From Mesonia sp. (lineage in GTDB: Bacteria > Bacteroidota > Bacteroidia > Flavobacteriales > Flavobacteriaceae): a stretch of 42,408 nucleotides of DNA. How positions within the stretch are numbered: position 1 is the stretch's first letter; every line of letters begins with the position of its first letter. This document shows, piece by piece, positions 17,409 to 25,219 of this stretch. Made by a program: the position numbers and the translations under genes. A model generated the notes under the pieces. That model saw only the letters and a program-made list of their open reading frames with translations. It searched no databases and was not told where the DNA came from. The stretch spans positions 1,737 to 44,144 of the forward strand of contig DTTX01000047.1 in NCBI GenBank assembly GCA_012964435.1, given 5' to 3'.

Positions 17409-18167
17409 TTAATCTTCAGTTTTACTTCCTGAAAAATTCAAAATTACCGAAAGTAACACGTAGCTAACAATAATTATAGGTAAAGCTAAGTACTGAAATA
17501 ATACTAAAGTCGCTAACGCAAAAATCAAAAATGCAAAGCGATACCAGTTATCTTTTAAGCTGAAGTTTTTAAATTTTAAGGCGAATAAAGGAATTTCAGC
17601 ATTCAGCATAAAACAACTCAACACACTTACAGCAAGTAAAAACCATTTATTTAAAATAAGGTCAAATACCCAAGCTTCTGACTGGTAAATCAAAATAAGC
17701 GGTAAGCTCAATATAAAAATAGCATTAGCAGGAGTGGGCAGACCAATAAAAGAGGTAGTTTGTCGATCGTCGATATTGAATTTCGCCAAACGGTAAGCAG
17801 AGCCTAGTGTAATTAATAGACCAAGCAAAGCAAATACAGGAAAATTAAAATCTAGCACAGAACCACTTCCCCATTCTCGGGTCATTTCATATTCCGCACC
17901 AATCGATTTTTTCATCAATTGAAACATCACAATTCCCGGCACTAATCCGCTAGTAATTAAATCGGCTAACGAATCTAACTGCAATCCTAATTCACTTTGT
18001 ACTTTTAAGCTTCTCGCCGCCAAACCATCAAAAAAATCGAAAAATATACCTAAACCTACAAAAATCGCAGCACCGACTAAGTTATTTTGCATTGCGAGAA
18101 TTACCCCAATACAACCCGATAGTAAATTTAAAAGCGTAATTAAATTAGGTACTTGTTTCTTCAGCAT
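17409..18167 (-). CDS. pssA: CDP-diacylglycerol-serine O-phosphatidyltransferase
   Basis: A 252-residue integral membrane enzyme of the CDP-alcohol phosphatidyltransferase family. The catalytic motif is complete: D44-x2-D47-G48-x2-A51-R52-x8-G61-x3-D65-x3-D69. About seven hydrophobic helices follow the typical pattern, and the N-terminal KKQVPNLITLLNLLSGC is characteristic of the PssA type. It makes phosphatidylserine from CDP-diacylglycerol and serine, leading to phosphatidylethanolamine. The ATG at 18167 is preferred over an upstream in-frame start at 18227, whose 20 added residues are not family-like. It is divergent from the PorV/PorQ-like gene. The phosphatidylserine decarboxylase gene is not nearby. 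Confidence 0.92.
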   Translation of the reverse strand: MLKKQVPNLITLLNLLSGCIGVILAMQNNLVGAAIFVGLGIFFDFFDGLAARSLKVQSELGLQLDSLADLITSGLVPGIVMFQLMKKSIGAEYEMTREWGSGSVLDFNFPVFALLGLLITLGSAYRLAKFNIDDRQTTSFIGLPTPANAIFILSLPLILIYQSEAWVFDLILNKWFLLAVSVLSCFMLNAEIPLFALKFKNFSLKDNWYRFAFLIFALATLVLFQYLALPIIIVSYVLLSVILNFSGSKTED

Positions 18168-18272
18168 AGATTTAGATTTTAAAGTAAAAGTACAAAAACT
18201 GATGAAAGCACTATTACGTAAAGACAATATATAACAAGAATAAAAGTTTATATTATAAATTAATTAAGATAT

Positions 18273-19367
18273 TTGCGCAAAATTTACCAAGTGAACGCCA
18301 AACTACTGCTATTTTTTTTACTTACAGGCTCAGTTCTTACAGCCCAAAGTGTTAGAAAATATTCAAATGAATTTTTGAATATTGGGGTCGATGCTGCCGC
18401 TTTTGGTATGGCCAACTCGGTGGTTGCCACAACTAACGATGTAAATGCATCTTATTGGAACCCGGCAGGTTTGATGGATATTGAAGATAATGAGATCGCA
18501 TTAATGCACGCGAGTTACTTTGCAAATATTGCTAATTATGATTATTTAGCAGGAGCAATGCCTATAGACGATCGAAGTGCAGTAGGTTTTAGTGTAATTC
18601 GCTTTGGAGTCGATAATATTATGAACACCACACAGCTTATTGAACAAGATGGGCAAATTAATTACGATAACATCACCTATTTTTCGGCAGCAGATTATGC
18701 GTTCAATCTTTCTTATGCAAGAAATGTGTTACTAATAGATGGTTTAAGTTATGGTGTAAACGCAAAAGTTATTCGTAGAATTATTGGTGAATTTGCTACT
18801 TCTTGGGGTTTTGGTTTCGACGCCGGTATACAATACAAAACCGATAGATCTGGCTGGCGTTTTGGAGCGATGGCAAGAGATATTACCACTACATATAACA
18901 CTTGGACTATTGATGAAGATGAATACAGTACCGTACAAGAAGCGGTAGAAGGTCAAAACCAAGAATTACCGGAAACTACCGAGATCACTTTACCTAAACT
19001 TCAATTGGGTGTAGCAAAGACATTTACCGTGCGTTACGATTTTGATGTAAAAGCTGAGTTTGATATGCATATGCGTTTTGCAGAGACTAACGATATAATT
19101 TCAACTTCCTCAATTAGCGCTACTCCGTCTTTCGGATTTGAGGTGGGCTATATCGACTTGGTATATTTACGTGGTGGCGTGGGTAATTTTCAGAATGTAG
19201 AACAATTTGACAGCACATACCAAGTTGGCTTTCAACCGGGATTTGGTGTTGGTTTTCAATACAGAGGTATTCATTTAGATTATGCTTTTACAGATATTGG
19301 CGATCAAAGCGTGGCTTTATATTCAAATGTGTTTTCGTTGAAAATCGATTGGAGTTTGTTTAGATAA
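18273..19367 (+). CDS. PorV/PorQ-family outer-membrane beta-barrel protein
   Basis: A 364-residue predicted outer-membrane protein. A signal peptide (hydrophobic LLLFFLLTGSVL, cleavage near TAQ) is followed by SNEFLNIGVDAAAFGMANSVVATTNDVNASYWNPAGLM, the hallmark N-terminus of the PorV/PorQ family, then alternating amphipathic strands ending in a final phenylalanine-arginine strand (KIDWSLFR), as in FadL-like barrels. PorV proteins shuttle type IX secretion cargo to the attachment complex, but this paralogue may have another role. No ATG fits: the candidates are TTG at 18273 and GTG at 18291. TTG is kept because its MRKIYQ start resembles relatives, but a near-consensus promoter box just upstream would favour GTG. 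The next ATG in frame would remove the signal peptide. Confidence 0.82.
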   Translation: MRKIYQVNAKLLLFFLLTGSVLTAQSVRKYSNEFLNIGVDAAAFGMANSVVATTNDVNASYWNPAGLMDIEDNEIALMHASYFANIANYDYLAGAMPIDDRSAVGFSVIRFGVDNIMNTTQLIEQDGQINYDNITYFSAADYAFNLSYARNVLLIDGLSYGVNAKVIRRIIGEFATSWGFGFDAGIQYKTDRSGWRFGAMARDITTTYNTWTIDEDEYSTVQEAVEGQNQELPETTEITLPKLQLGVAKTFTVRYDFDVKAEFDMHMRFAETNDIISTSSISATPSFGFEVGYIDLVYLRGGVGNFQNVEQFDSTYQVGFQPGFGVGFQYRGIHLDYAFTDIGDQSVALYSNVFSLKIDWSLFR

Positions 19368-19402
19368 TCGATATCAAGTTTACATATCTGCTACAACTTT
19401 TC

Positions 19403-19410
19403 TAAATTTG
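19403..19410 (+). promoter_or_regulatory. Candidate promoter -7 box for lnt
   Basis: TAAATTTG exactly matches TAnnTTTG and is 23 bases upstream of the lnt ATG at 19433. No clear -33 TTG is present. Confidence 0.45.
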
Positions 19411-19432
19411 AACTCTATTTTATTCAGCATTT

Positions 19433-21016
19433 ATGAAGAATTTTCTTTTAGCTCTTTCTAGTGGAATTTTATTAGCACTAGCTTGGCCTACTTACGGTTT
19501 TCCACTGCTTTTATTTTTTGCTTTTGTACCGTTTCTTTTAGCTGAATTTAATCTTAGACAAAAAGATCAAAAAGTAGGTATTAAGGTATTTTTATTTAGT
19601 TACCTCACTTTCTTTATTTGGAATATCATCACTACGAATTGGCTATATTTTTCGACTCCGTTCGGGATGTGGTTTGCAGTATTAGCGAATAGTTTATTAA
19701 TGACCTTGGTGTTTTTTATCTATCATAAAATTGCTAAAAAAGTCAATTTTACTGCCGGGGCTACATTTTTAGTTTCACTTTGGATGTGTTTTGAAAAAAT
19801 GCACCTTAACTGGGAGTTCTCCTGGCCTTGGTTGAACTTAGGAAATGGTTTTTCAGAATATATATCTTGGATCCAGTGGTACGAATACACCGGAACTTTT
19901 GGAGGTACGCTTTGGGTTTGGTTACTGAATTTGGTAATTTTTAAATCAGTCATACTTTACCTTCAGCATCGTGATAGAACCATAATTTTTAGAGGAATTT
20001 TTAAAAGCATTTTACTCATTATTATTCCTCTAAGTATTTCAATCTTCTTATTTTATACGGAAGAAGAAGTTTCAGAAGAAATGGAAGTAGTGATACTTCA
20101 GCCTAACATTAACCCATACACTGAAAAATATTACACGAGCGATCGGAATATTGGCGAATTATTGGTAAAACTTTCTAATGAAAAAATTACAGACTCTACA
20201 AAGCTTGTTTTAGCTCCGGAAACTGTATTTGCCGATGGAACGAAAATTGACCAATTTAAATATAGTAATGCTTTTTTCTACGGAAAAGAGATGAGCATTC
20301 AACATCCACAAACTAATTTTTTAGGAGGTATATCTTTTATAAAAGTAATTAATGATGAAAAAGAAACTACTCCTCAATCTAACTTTTATAAAGAAGGGCT
20401 TTGGTTTAACGATTATAATTCGGCCTTTTTAATTAATCAAACAAATCCGGAACAGATTTACCATAAGTCTAAATTGGTGGTGGGCGTAGAAAACTTCCCT
20501 TATCAATCTACACTTAAACCAATTTTAGGCGATGCGATGATCGATCTTGGAGGTACAGTTGCAATGAAAACTACACAAAGAGATCGAGAAGTTTTTGCGT
20601 TGAATTCCGGAGAAAAAGTAGCGCCGATCATTTGTTACGAATCGGTTTACGGCGATTATATAACCAAATATGTTAAAAACGGAGCGCAACTCTTAGCGAT
20701 TATCACAAATGATGCTTGGTGGGGCAATACGCAAGGCCACCAACAACATTTAAGTTATGCTAGATTACGCGCAATAGAAAACCGTAAAAATGTTGTAAGA
20801 AGTGCCAATACTGGAATTTCTGCAGTGATTAATTCAAAAGGTGAAATTCTAAATTCTTTGGGCTACGAAGAGCAAGGAAGTTTAAAAGTTAAAGTAAACC
20901 TGAATAATGAACTTACTTTTTATACTCAATACGGAGATTACCTTCCAAGAATCGCTCAGTTTTTAGCTCTATTTATTTTCCTTTTCGCCTTAACCCGCAG
21001 AAGAAATCAAGTTTAG
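19433..21016 (+). CDS. lnt: Apolipoprotein N-acyltransferase
   Basis: A 527-residue inner-membrane enzyme of normal family length. Hydrophobic helices occupy about 4-205, then a periplasmic nitrilase-type domain (about 215-495) and a final helix (about 505-522). The catalytic triad is visible: Glu263 in LAPETVFADG, Lys345 in YHKSKLVV and Cys401 in PIICYESVYGD. The ITNDAWWGNTQGHQQHLSYARLRAIENRKNVVRSANTG segment is also characteristic. Lnt transfers an acyl chain to the N-terminal cysteine of lipoproteins before outer-membrane sorting. The N-terminal basic residues and the ATG at 19433 fit the usual start. No terminator is visible downstream; the 415-base repeat-rich gap begins directly after the stop. 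Confidence 0.93.
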   Translation: MKNFLLALSSGILLALAWPTYGFPLLLFFAFVPFLLAEFNLRQKDQKVGIKVFLFSYLTFFIWNIITTNWLYFSTPFGMWFAVLANSLLMTLVFFIYHKIAKKVNFTAGATFLVSLWMCFEKMHLNWEFSWPWLNLGNGFSEYISWIQWYEYTGTFGGTLWVWLLNLVIFKSVILYLQHRDRTIIFRGIFKSILLIIIPLSISIFLFYTEEEVSEEMEVVILQPNINPYTEKYYTSDRNIGELLVKLSNEKITDSTKLVLAPETVFADGTKIDQFKYSNAFFYGKEMSIQHPQTNFLGGISFIKVINDEKETTPQSNFYKEGLWFNDYNSAFLINQTNPEQIYHKSKLVVGVENFPYQSTLKPILGDAMIDLGGTVAMKTTQRDREVFALNSGEKVAPIICYESVYGDYITKYVKNGAQLLAIITNDAWWGNTQGHQQHLSYARLRAIENRKNVVRSANTGISAVINSKGEILNSLGYEEQGSLKVKVNLNNELTFYTQYGDYLPRIAQFLALFIFLFALTRRRNQV

Positions 21017-21040
21017 TTTAAGAGTTAGTTTTGGGAGATG

Positions 21041-21086
21041 AGTTGACAGTTGACAGTTGACAGTTGACAGTTGACAGTTGACAGTT
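21041..21086. repeat. Perfect 7-bp tandem array, TTGACAG x6
   Basis: Six identical TTGACAG units occupy 21043-21084, with flanking partial units AG and TT. Read on the minus strand the unit is ACTGTCA, which fits the ACTGNNN pattern of the degenerate array at 21368. A perfect short tandem array of this kind can gain or lose units by slippage. Confidence 0.95.
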
Positions 21087-21156
21087 AAAAAAACAAAAAT
21101 TAATTTTCAGATTGAACTGAAACCTTTTTTAAGATACTATTTAGTGCGGAATGAAT

Positions 21157-21211
21157 TAACTTTTCAACTTGTACTTCAACTTCAACTTCTTGAAATTCTA
21201 AGCCTTTCGAA
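21157..21211. repeat. Composite repeat copy A: hexamers plus CTAAGCCTTTCGAAAG
   Basis: Six-base units in phase at 21163 (TTCAAC), 21169 (TTGTAC), 21175 and 21181 (TTCAAC), and 21187 (TTCTTG) lead to CTAAGCCTTTCGAAAG at 21198-21213. Copy B at 21310 has the same layout, with the same 12-base step from TTCTTG to TAAGCC. Confidence 0.8.
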
Positions 21212-21309
21212 AGATCACATCTTTACCATATACAATTTACAAAATATTGCATAGCGTATATCATATACTGTATCTGTTGACTGTGCTTTCAGTAGTTACC
21301 AAAAAATAT

Positions 21310-21366
21310 TTCATCTTCAATTTCAAGTTCAACTTCAATTTCTTGTCATACTAAGCCTGTCGAAGG
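21310..21366. repeat. Composite repeat copy B: hexamers plus CTAAGCCTGTCGAAGG
   Basis: Units TTCATC, TTCAAT, TTCAAG, TTCAAC, TTCAAT and TTCTTG lie in exact 6-base phase from 21310, followed by CTAAGCCTGTCGAAGG at 21351-21366. It is 153 bases from copy A and leads directly into the heptad array. Confidence 0.85.
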
Positions 21367-21367
21367 A

Positions 21368-21430
21368 ACTGCCTACTGACCACTGCAAACTGATTACTGT
21401 AAACCGAACACTGTCTACTAATCACTAATA
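21368..21430. repeat. Degenerate 7-bp array, ACTGNNN x9
   Basis: Nine consecutive units start exactly 7 bases apart at 21368, 21375, 21382, 21389, 21396, 21403, 21410, 21417 and 21424. The first four bases are ACTG in six units, ACCG in one and ACTA in two, while the last three vary freely (CCT, ACC, CAA, ATT, TAA, AAC, TCT, ATC, ATA). The array ends at the stop codon of the minus-strand sugar transferase gene (21432-21434). Confidence 0.9.
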
Positions 21431-21431
21431 C

Positions 21432-22823
21432 CTACTGTCCTCTAAAGAAAATAACTGTACTTAAGGTTTTTAAGAAAATTCGAAGATCAAGAAACAATCC
21501 TCTCTTTTTAATATAATATAAATCGTATTGAAGTTTATGCAAACTATCCTCAATAGTTGAACCATAACTAATGCTCACTTGCGCCCAACCTGTTAAACCT
21601 GGTTTAATTACATGGCGAATTTCGTAGAACGGTATCTCCTTTGCTAATTCTTCAACAAAAACAGGACGCTCCGGTCTCGGACCAATCACACTCATATCTC
21701 CTTTCAACACATTATAAAACTGCGGAATTTCATCGAGACGTGTTTTTCTTAAAAACTTTCCGAACTTGGTGATTCGTGTATCATTTGCTTGCGCCCATTG
21801 TGCTCCTTTAGCTTCTGCATTGGTAACCATCGTACGCAGTTTTACAATTTTAAAATTTTCACCGTGCCTGCCTACTCGAATCTGTGAATAAAATAGCGGA
21901 CCCCGATTCCCTATTAAATTACCAATAAATACAAAAGGTATAAGTAATGAACCTAACAAAATACCGATTATAGAAAATATGATATCGTAGAGTCTGTGAA
22001 AGAATAAATAAAGCTTATTGTGATTACTTCTACTAAAAGGGAAGTACTTATAGAAATCTTCTTTTAAGCGAGATACCGGAATCTTGCTATTTAACTCTTC
22101 ATAAACTTGATCGTATTCTCGAATTGAAAATCCGGCTTCTAACAGATCGATTAGAACATCATAAAGATTTTTTTCCATCCCGGAAGAATACCCCGTAGAA
22201 ACTACGATTTCTCCTACCTGATTTTTTTTAATAAACTCAATTAATTCTTCAACACTAATCTTCGGGATAGTTTTATTACCTTTTGAATTTTCAAGTTCTT
22301 TTGTATCTACATAACCCGCGACCATATAATTGGGATCGGCAGTCTGTAACTCATTAGCAATAATTTGGATATTAAATGAATCTCCCACAACTACCACCTT
22401 TTTATGGAAACGTGGTGAAGAAATAAATCTGATGTAAGCAAATCGCCATAAAATTAATGTACATAACAATGTAAAATAAAATACAACGATTTGAAATCTA
22501 TTGGCAGGCAATAGCGGAGTATAAAATGGTGTAAGTAAATAAAATAAAACCGTAACAGAACTTGCCAATACCAAGTTTTTAAAGACTTTTATATAATTAT
22601 TGGTTTTCTGAAGGTTATACAATTCGAATATTGTATTGAAAATCGTGAGGTAAATCGCTAGTACAATGATCCAAGCCCAATGAGCATTTGAAACCTGAAA
22701 ATAATCAAAATCTAAAAAGTGACTTACTAATTGTAATCCACCAAGTACAAAAACGACATCTAAGATTCGAAGCAAGACTTTTCGCTCTGATATTTCAAAG
22801 TGTATTTTTGTTTTTTTCGGCAT
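21432..22823 (-). CDS. Polyprenyl-phosphate sugar-1-phosphate transferase (WcaJ/WbaP type)
   Basis: A 463-residue initiating enzyme for surface polysaccharide. Four hydrophobic segments (about 18-36, 48-66, 83-100 and 110-130) precede a Rossmann-like CoA-binding domain (about 140-245, VVVVGDSFN). A reentrant helix (about 278-304) is followed by the bacterial sugar transferase domain with KLRTM (328-332), the Asp364-Glu365 catalytic pair in RLDEIPQFYNVLKGDMS, the GPRPER motif (381-386) and PGLTGWAQV. It transfers a sugar-1-phosphate, often glucose-1-phosphate, to undecaprenyl phosphate; the sugar cannot be read here. It is the last gene of the minus-strand cluster, 42 bases after the preceding glycosyltransferase, and its stop codon adjoins the ACTGNNN array. 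Confidence 0.93.
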   Translation of the reverse strand: MPKKTKIHFEISERKVLLRILDVVFVLGGLQLVSHFLDFDYFQVSNAHWAWIIVLAIYLTIFNTIFELYNLQKTNNYIKVFKNLVLASSVTVLFYLLTPFYTPLLPANRFQIVVFYFTLLCTLILWRFAYIRFISSPRFHKKVVVVGDSFNIQIIANELQTADPNYMVAGYVDTKELENSKGNKTIPKISVEELIEFIKKNQVGEIVVSTGYSSGMEKNLYDVLIDLLEAGFSIREYDQVYEELNSKIPVSRLKEDFYKYFPFSRSNHNKLYLFFHRLYDIIFSIIGILLGSLLIPFVFIGNLIGNRGPLFYSQIRVGRHGENFKIVKLRTMVTNAEAKGAQWAQANDTRITKFGKFLRKTRLDEIPQFYNVLKGDMSVIGPRPERPVFVEELAKEIPFYEIRHVIKPGLTGWAQVSISYGSTIEDSLHKLQYDLYYIKKRGLFLDLRIFLKTLSTVIFFRGQ

Positions 22824-22865
22824 TTTTATGAATAGATTTTAAAGTGCTAAGATATGGTTTTTCTT

Positions 22866-23882
22866 TTACTGTAAGACTTCATGCCATTTTTCTTTGACTA
22901 CTTCCCAATCAAATTTTTCTACTTTTTCTCGAGCATTAATACTCAATTGCTGAGCTAATTCAGGATGTTCTATTAATTGATTTATAGCTTTTATAGACGC
23001 CTCGCTATCATTCTTTGGAACAAGCAAACCATCTTTCTGGTCATCAATTAAATAAGGCAATCCACCTACATTGGTTGAGATCACCGGTAAACCTAAAGCC
23101 ATCGCTTCTATAACGCTTACCGGAGTATTATCGAAATTAGTAGTATTGATGAAAATATTATATTCTTTAGCTAAAGTTGTCCATTCTTCTTTTGAAAGTT
23201 TTCCGGTGAATTCTACAGACAAGTTTTTTTGTTTTGCTAAAGTTTTACATTTTGCTAAACTTCCATCTTTTTCTGGACCTACCATACAAAGTTTTGCATT
23301 AGGAAATTTTTCATTAATTTTTTCAAAAACTTCAATTGCTAAAGTTGGATTATAAATTTCAGCAAAAGACCGAACCCAAAGAAGCTTAGGAGTATCAACT
23401 TTTCTGTAAAAAAATGGATAATTCTCTATTTCTATAGTATTAGGTATAAATTTCAAGTTTTTGAATCCTTTTTCTTGAAATTCTGAAATTAAATAACCCG
23501 ACGGCGCCACGTTATATTTGGCATTAGAAAATAACTCTTTAGTTTTCGTTGGAGAATTTTTAAGCCTATTCGGCAAATTACCTCCGTGAAGTATACAGAT
23601 ATACGGTAATTTTAGATTTCTAGCCAATTTAGCTGAAAGGTAAGCATACCAAAAATTTGCAGTGCTATACGTATCAAGTAATAAAACATCTGATTTCTTA
23701 CTTTTTATAATTACTGTTGATAGCATATGTATAAGCCTTACTAATTTATTAGAAAAAGCAGATACAGAAACTACTTGATACCCCACTTGTTCGAGCTGCT
23801 TCCCTAAGGTTTCTACACCTGTTGAATTTCTACCTTTGTGGGAGAGCTTGTTTCCTAGATATAGTATTTTCTTTTTTACCAT
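22866..23882 (-). CDS. GT4-like glycosyltransferase
   Basis: A 338-residue GT-B fold enzyme without membrane segments. The N-terminal KKKILYLGNKLSHKGRNSTG is the usual first strand and glycine-rich loop, ILHGGNLPNRL marks the acceptor side, and TGKLSKEEW precedes the donor site. In the E-x7-E motif the first glutamate is aspartate (Asp251) and Glu259 is conserved, followed by AMALGLPVISTNVGG. Donor and acceptor sugars are unknown. It overlaps the end of the polymerase gene by 53 bases, much more than the 4-base overlaps elsewhere in the cluster; the conserved N-terminus argues that the start is real. Confidence 0.85.
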   Translation of the reverse strand: MVKKKILYLGNKLSHKGRNSTGVETLGKQLEQVGYQVVSVSAFSNKLVRLIHMLSTVIIKSKKSDVLLLDTYSTANFWYAYLSAKLARNLKLPYICILHGGNLPNRLKNSPTKTKELFSNAKYNVAPSGYLISEFQEKGFKNLKFIPNTIEIENYPFFYRKVDTPKLLWVRSFAEIYNPTLAIEVFEKINEKFPNAKLCMVGPEKDGSLAKCKTLAKQKNLSVEFTGKLSKEEWTTLAKEYNIFINTTNFDNTPVSVIEAMALGLPVISTNVGGLPYLIDDQKDGLLVPKNDSEASIKAINQLIEHPELAQQLSINAREKVEKFDWEVVKEKWHEVLQ

Positions 23883-25218
23883 TATTATATATTAAGCCTA
23901 ACAAGGATAGTCCGTAAATAAATCCGGGTGCTGCAATTCTCATAGAGGAATGCGAAACGGTTAGTAGCCAAAATAACAAGAGTGGGAAAAAAAATACATT
24001 TTTTCTTCCTTGAAATTTAGAAATCACAGGAGCAAAAAGAAGTATAATTAATGCTAAAAAACCAAAAACCCCGTGTTCAGAAAACATTCTACTAATTTCG
24101 TTATGAGTAGGTAAAGAAGTACCTAATATTTCTTCATGATAGCTTTTAACTTTCCCAATACCTATCCCAAAAATTGGACTATCTAAAAATGCATCATATT
24201 CCGCTAATAACAAATCTAATCTACCGGTAGTGATATCTTCTTTTTCTCGACCTAAGCTATCCTTATTTTCATAGCGATTACCTAGCATACCACCGGTTTG
24301 AATTAAAGTAAAAAACCAAATACCAAAGGTTACACCTAATGTCCCTAATAACTTTAGTGTAACTTTAGCTTTACTTTTTATCCCTGTGGTTGAGTAAATA
24401 ATTATTGTAAAAATACCTGCCATAAGTATAGCTACGAAAACTCCACCTCTTGAAAATGTAAGTAATGCCCGATAAGCCATTGCTACTAAAAAAAACATCA
24501 TAATAAAATGTATGAGTTTATTCTTATATGGAATTAAAAATCTTGCATATAGTATAAACACACCTAATCCGAGCATAGTAGAAACTTGATTTGGCCCGTA
24601 TCCTCCTGATAAAGAAGGATTTGACGCTGCTGTAATTGCCAGTTTATCTACTTGCCCAGAACCATATAGAAATACATATATGGTCATAGAGATTAAAGGA
24701 TATATCAAAGCATCTAATATCTTTAAAAAAGATTTGAAATCTAATTTCCTTCCATAACAGAAAATTCCAGCAAATGCCAACGACAAAGGACCACTCAGAT
24801 TAAACATAATAGTGGTTCTAAAATTCTCATCATATCCTAGGGTTTGCATAGCTACAAAAATACCGGGTATCAATAGTAGTATATAAATCGCATAAGGGTA
24901 GGCTTTCCTTTTAAAGCCTCTATAAAACATCCCAAATAATAAAAATAATATTACGAGGTATTTACCGGTTTCATAAAAAACTAAGGCTTTAGTCATTCTA
25001 AAAAAGACTTCGGCGCCTGTAATATATGCCGCTGCAAATAAAACTTCCTTTTCCTTGTCTTTTTTTCTAATTAACCTTACAACAAAATAGATAACTACGA
25101 CCGGCACGTAAAACATTACGATAGGTCTATATACATCGGCTAGAAAACCTAAACCTATATGAAATATAATCGCAAGTAATTGATTATTAACTTTTTTATT
25201 TTTCTTTTTAGCTACCAA
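23830..25218 (-). CDS. O-antigen ligase/polymerase-family membrane protein (Wzy or WaaL-like)
   Basis: A 462-residue polytopic membrane protein with about 11-12 hydrophobic helices. The O-antigen ligase signature region is present: ALLTFSRGGVFVAI, a periplasmic loop (about 310-375) with TGRLDLLLAEYDAFLDSPIFG and GIGIGKVKSYHEEI, then PTHNEISRMFSEHG. Such proteins either polymerise lipid-linked repeat units (Wzy) or ligate chains to a carrier (WaaL). In a cluster with an initiating transferase and many glycosyltransferases, Wzy is the more likely role, but sequence alone does not separate the two. It begins one base after the preceding glycosyltransferase gene. Its last 17 codons overlap the next gene by 53 bases. 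Confidence 0.82.
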   Translation of the reverse strand: MVAKKKNKKVNNQLLAIIFHIGLGFLADVYRPIVMFYVPVVVIYFVVRLIRKKDKEKEVLFAAAYITGAEVFFRMTKALVFYETGKYLVILFLLFGMFYRGFKRKAYPYAIYILLLIPGIFVAMQTLGYDENFRTTIMFNLSGPLSLAFAGIFCYGRKLDFKSFLKILDALIYPLISMTIYVFLYGSGQVDKLAITAASNPSLSGGYGPNQVSTMLGLGVFILYARFLIPYKNKLIHFIMMFFLVAMAYRALLTFSRGGVFVAILMAGIFTIIIYSTTGIKSKAKVTLKLLGTLGVTFGIWFFTLIQTGGMLGNRYENKDSLGREKEDITTGRLDLLLAEYDAFLDSPIFGIGIGKVKSYHEEILGTSLPTHNEISRMFSEHGVFGFLALIILLFAPVISKFQGRKNVFFFPLLLFWLLTVSHSSMRIAAPGFIYGLSLLGLIYNNGKKENTISRKQALPQR

Positions 25219-25219
25219 T

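Larger units (their letters stand above)
21017..21431. other. Non-coding repeat-rich gap between lnt and the polysaccharide cluster
   Basis: This is the only gap in the window longer than 300 bases. No convincing gene or RNA gene is present. It contains, from left to right, a perfect 7-bp tandem array, a composite hexamer/REP-like unit, an AT-rich spacer (about 21215-21300), a second copy of the composite unit and a degenerate 7-bp array that runs into the stop codon of the sugar transferase gene. No hairpin with a T run was seen, so it is unclear how lnt and the minus-strand cluster are terminated. The parts are listed separately. Confidence 0.85.

Noticed and set aside
21041-21086. Six TTGACA words as a row of sigma-70 -35 promoter boxes
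   Set aside because: Bacteroidota primary sigma factors use TTG/TAnnTTTG rather than TTGACA/TATAAT, and no -7 box follows at a suitable distance. The regular 7-base period explains the sequence better.
21017-21431. CRISPR array
   Set aside because: Units are 6-7 bases without unique spacers of constant length, and no cas genes are present.
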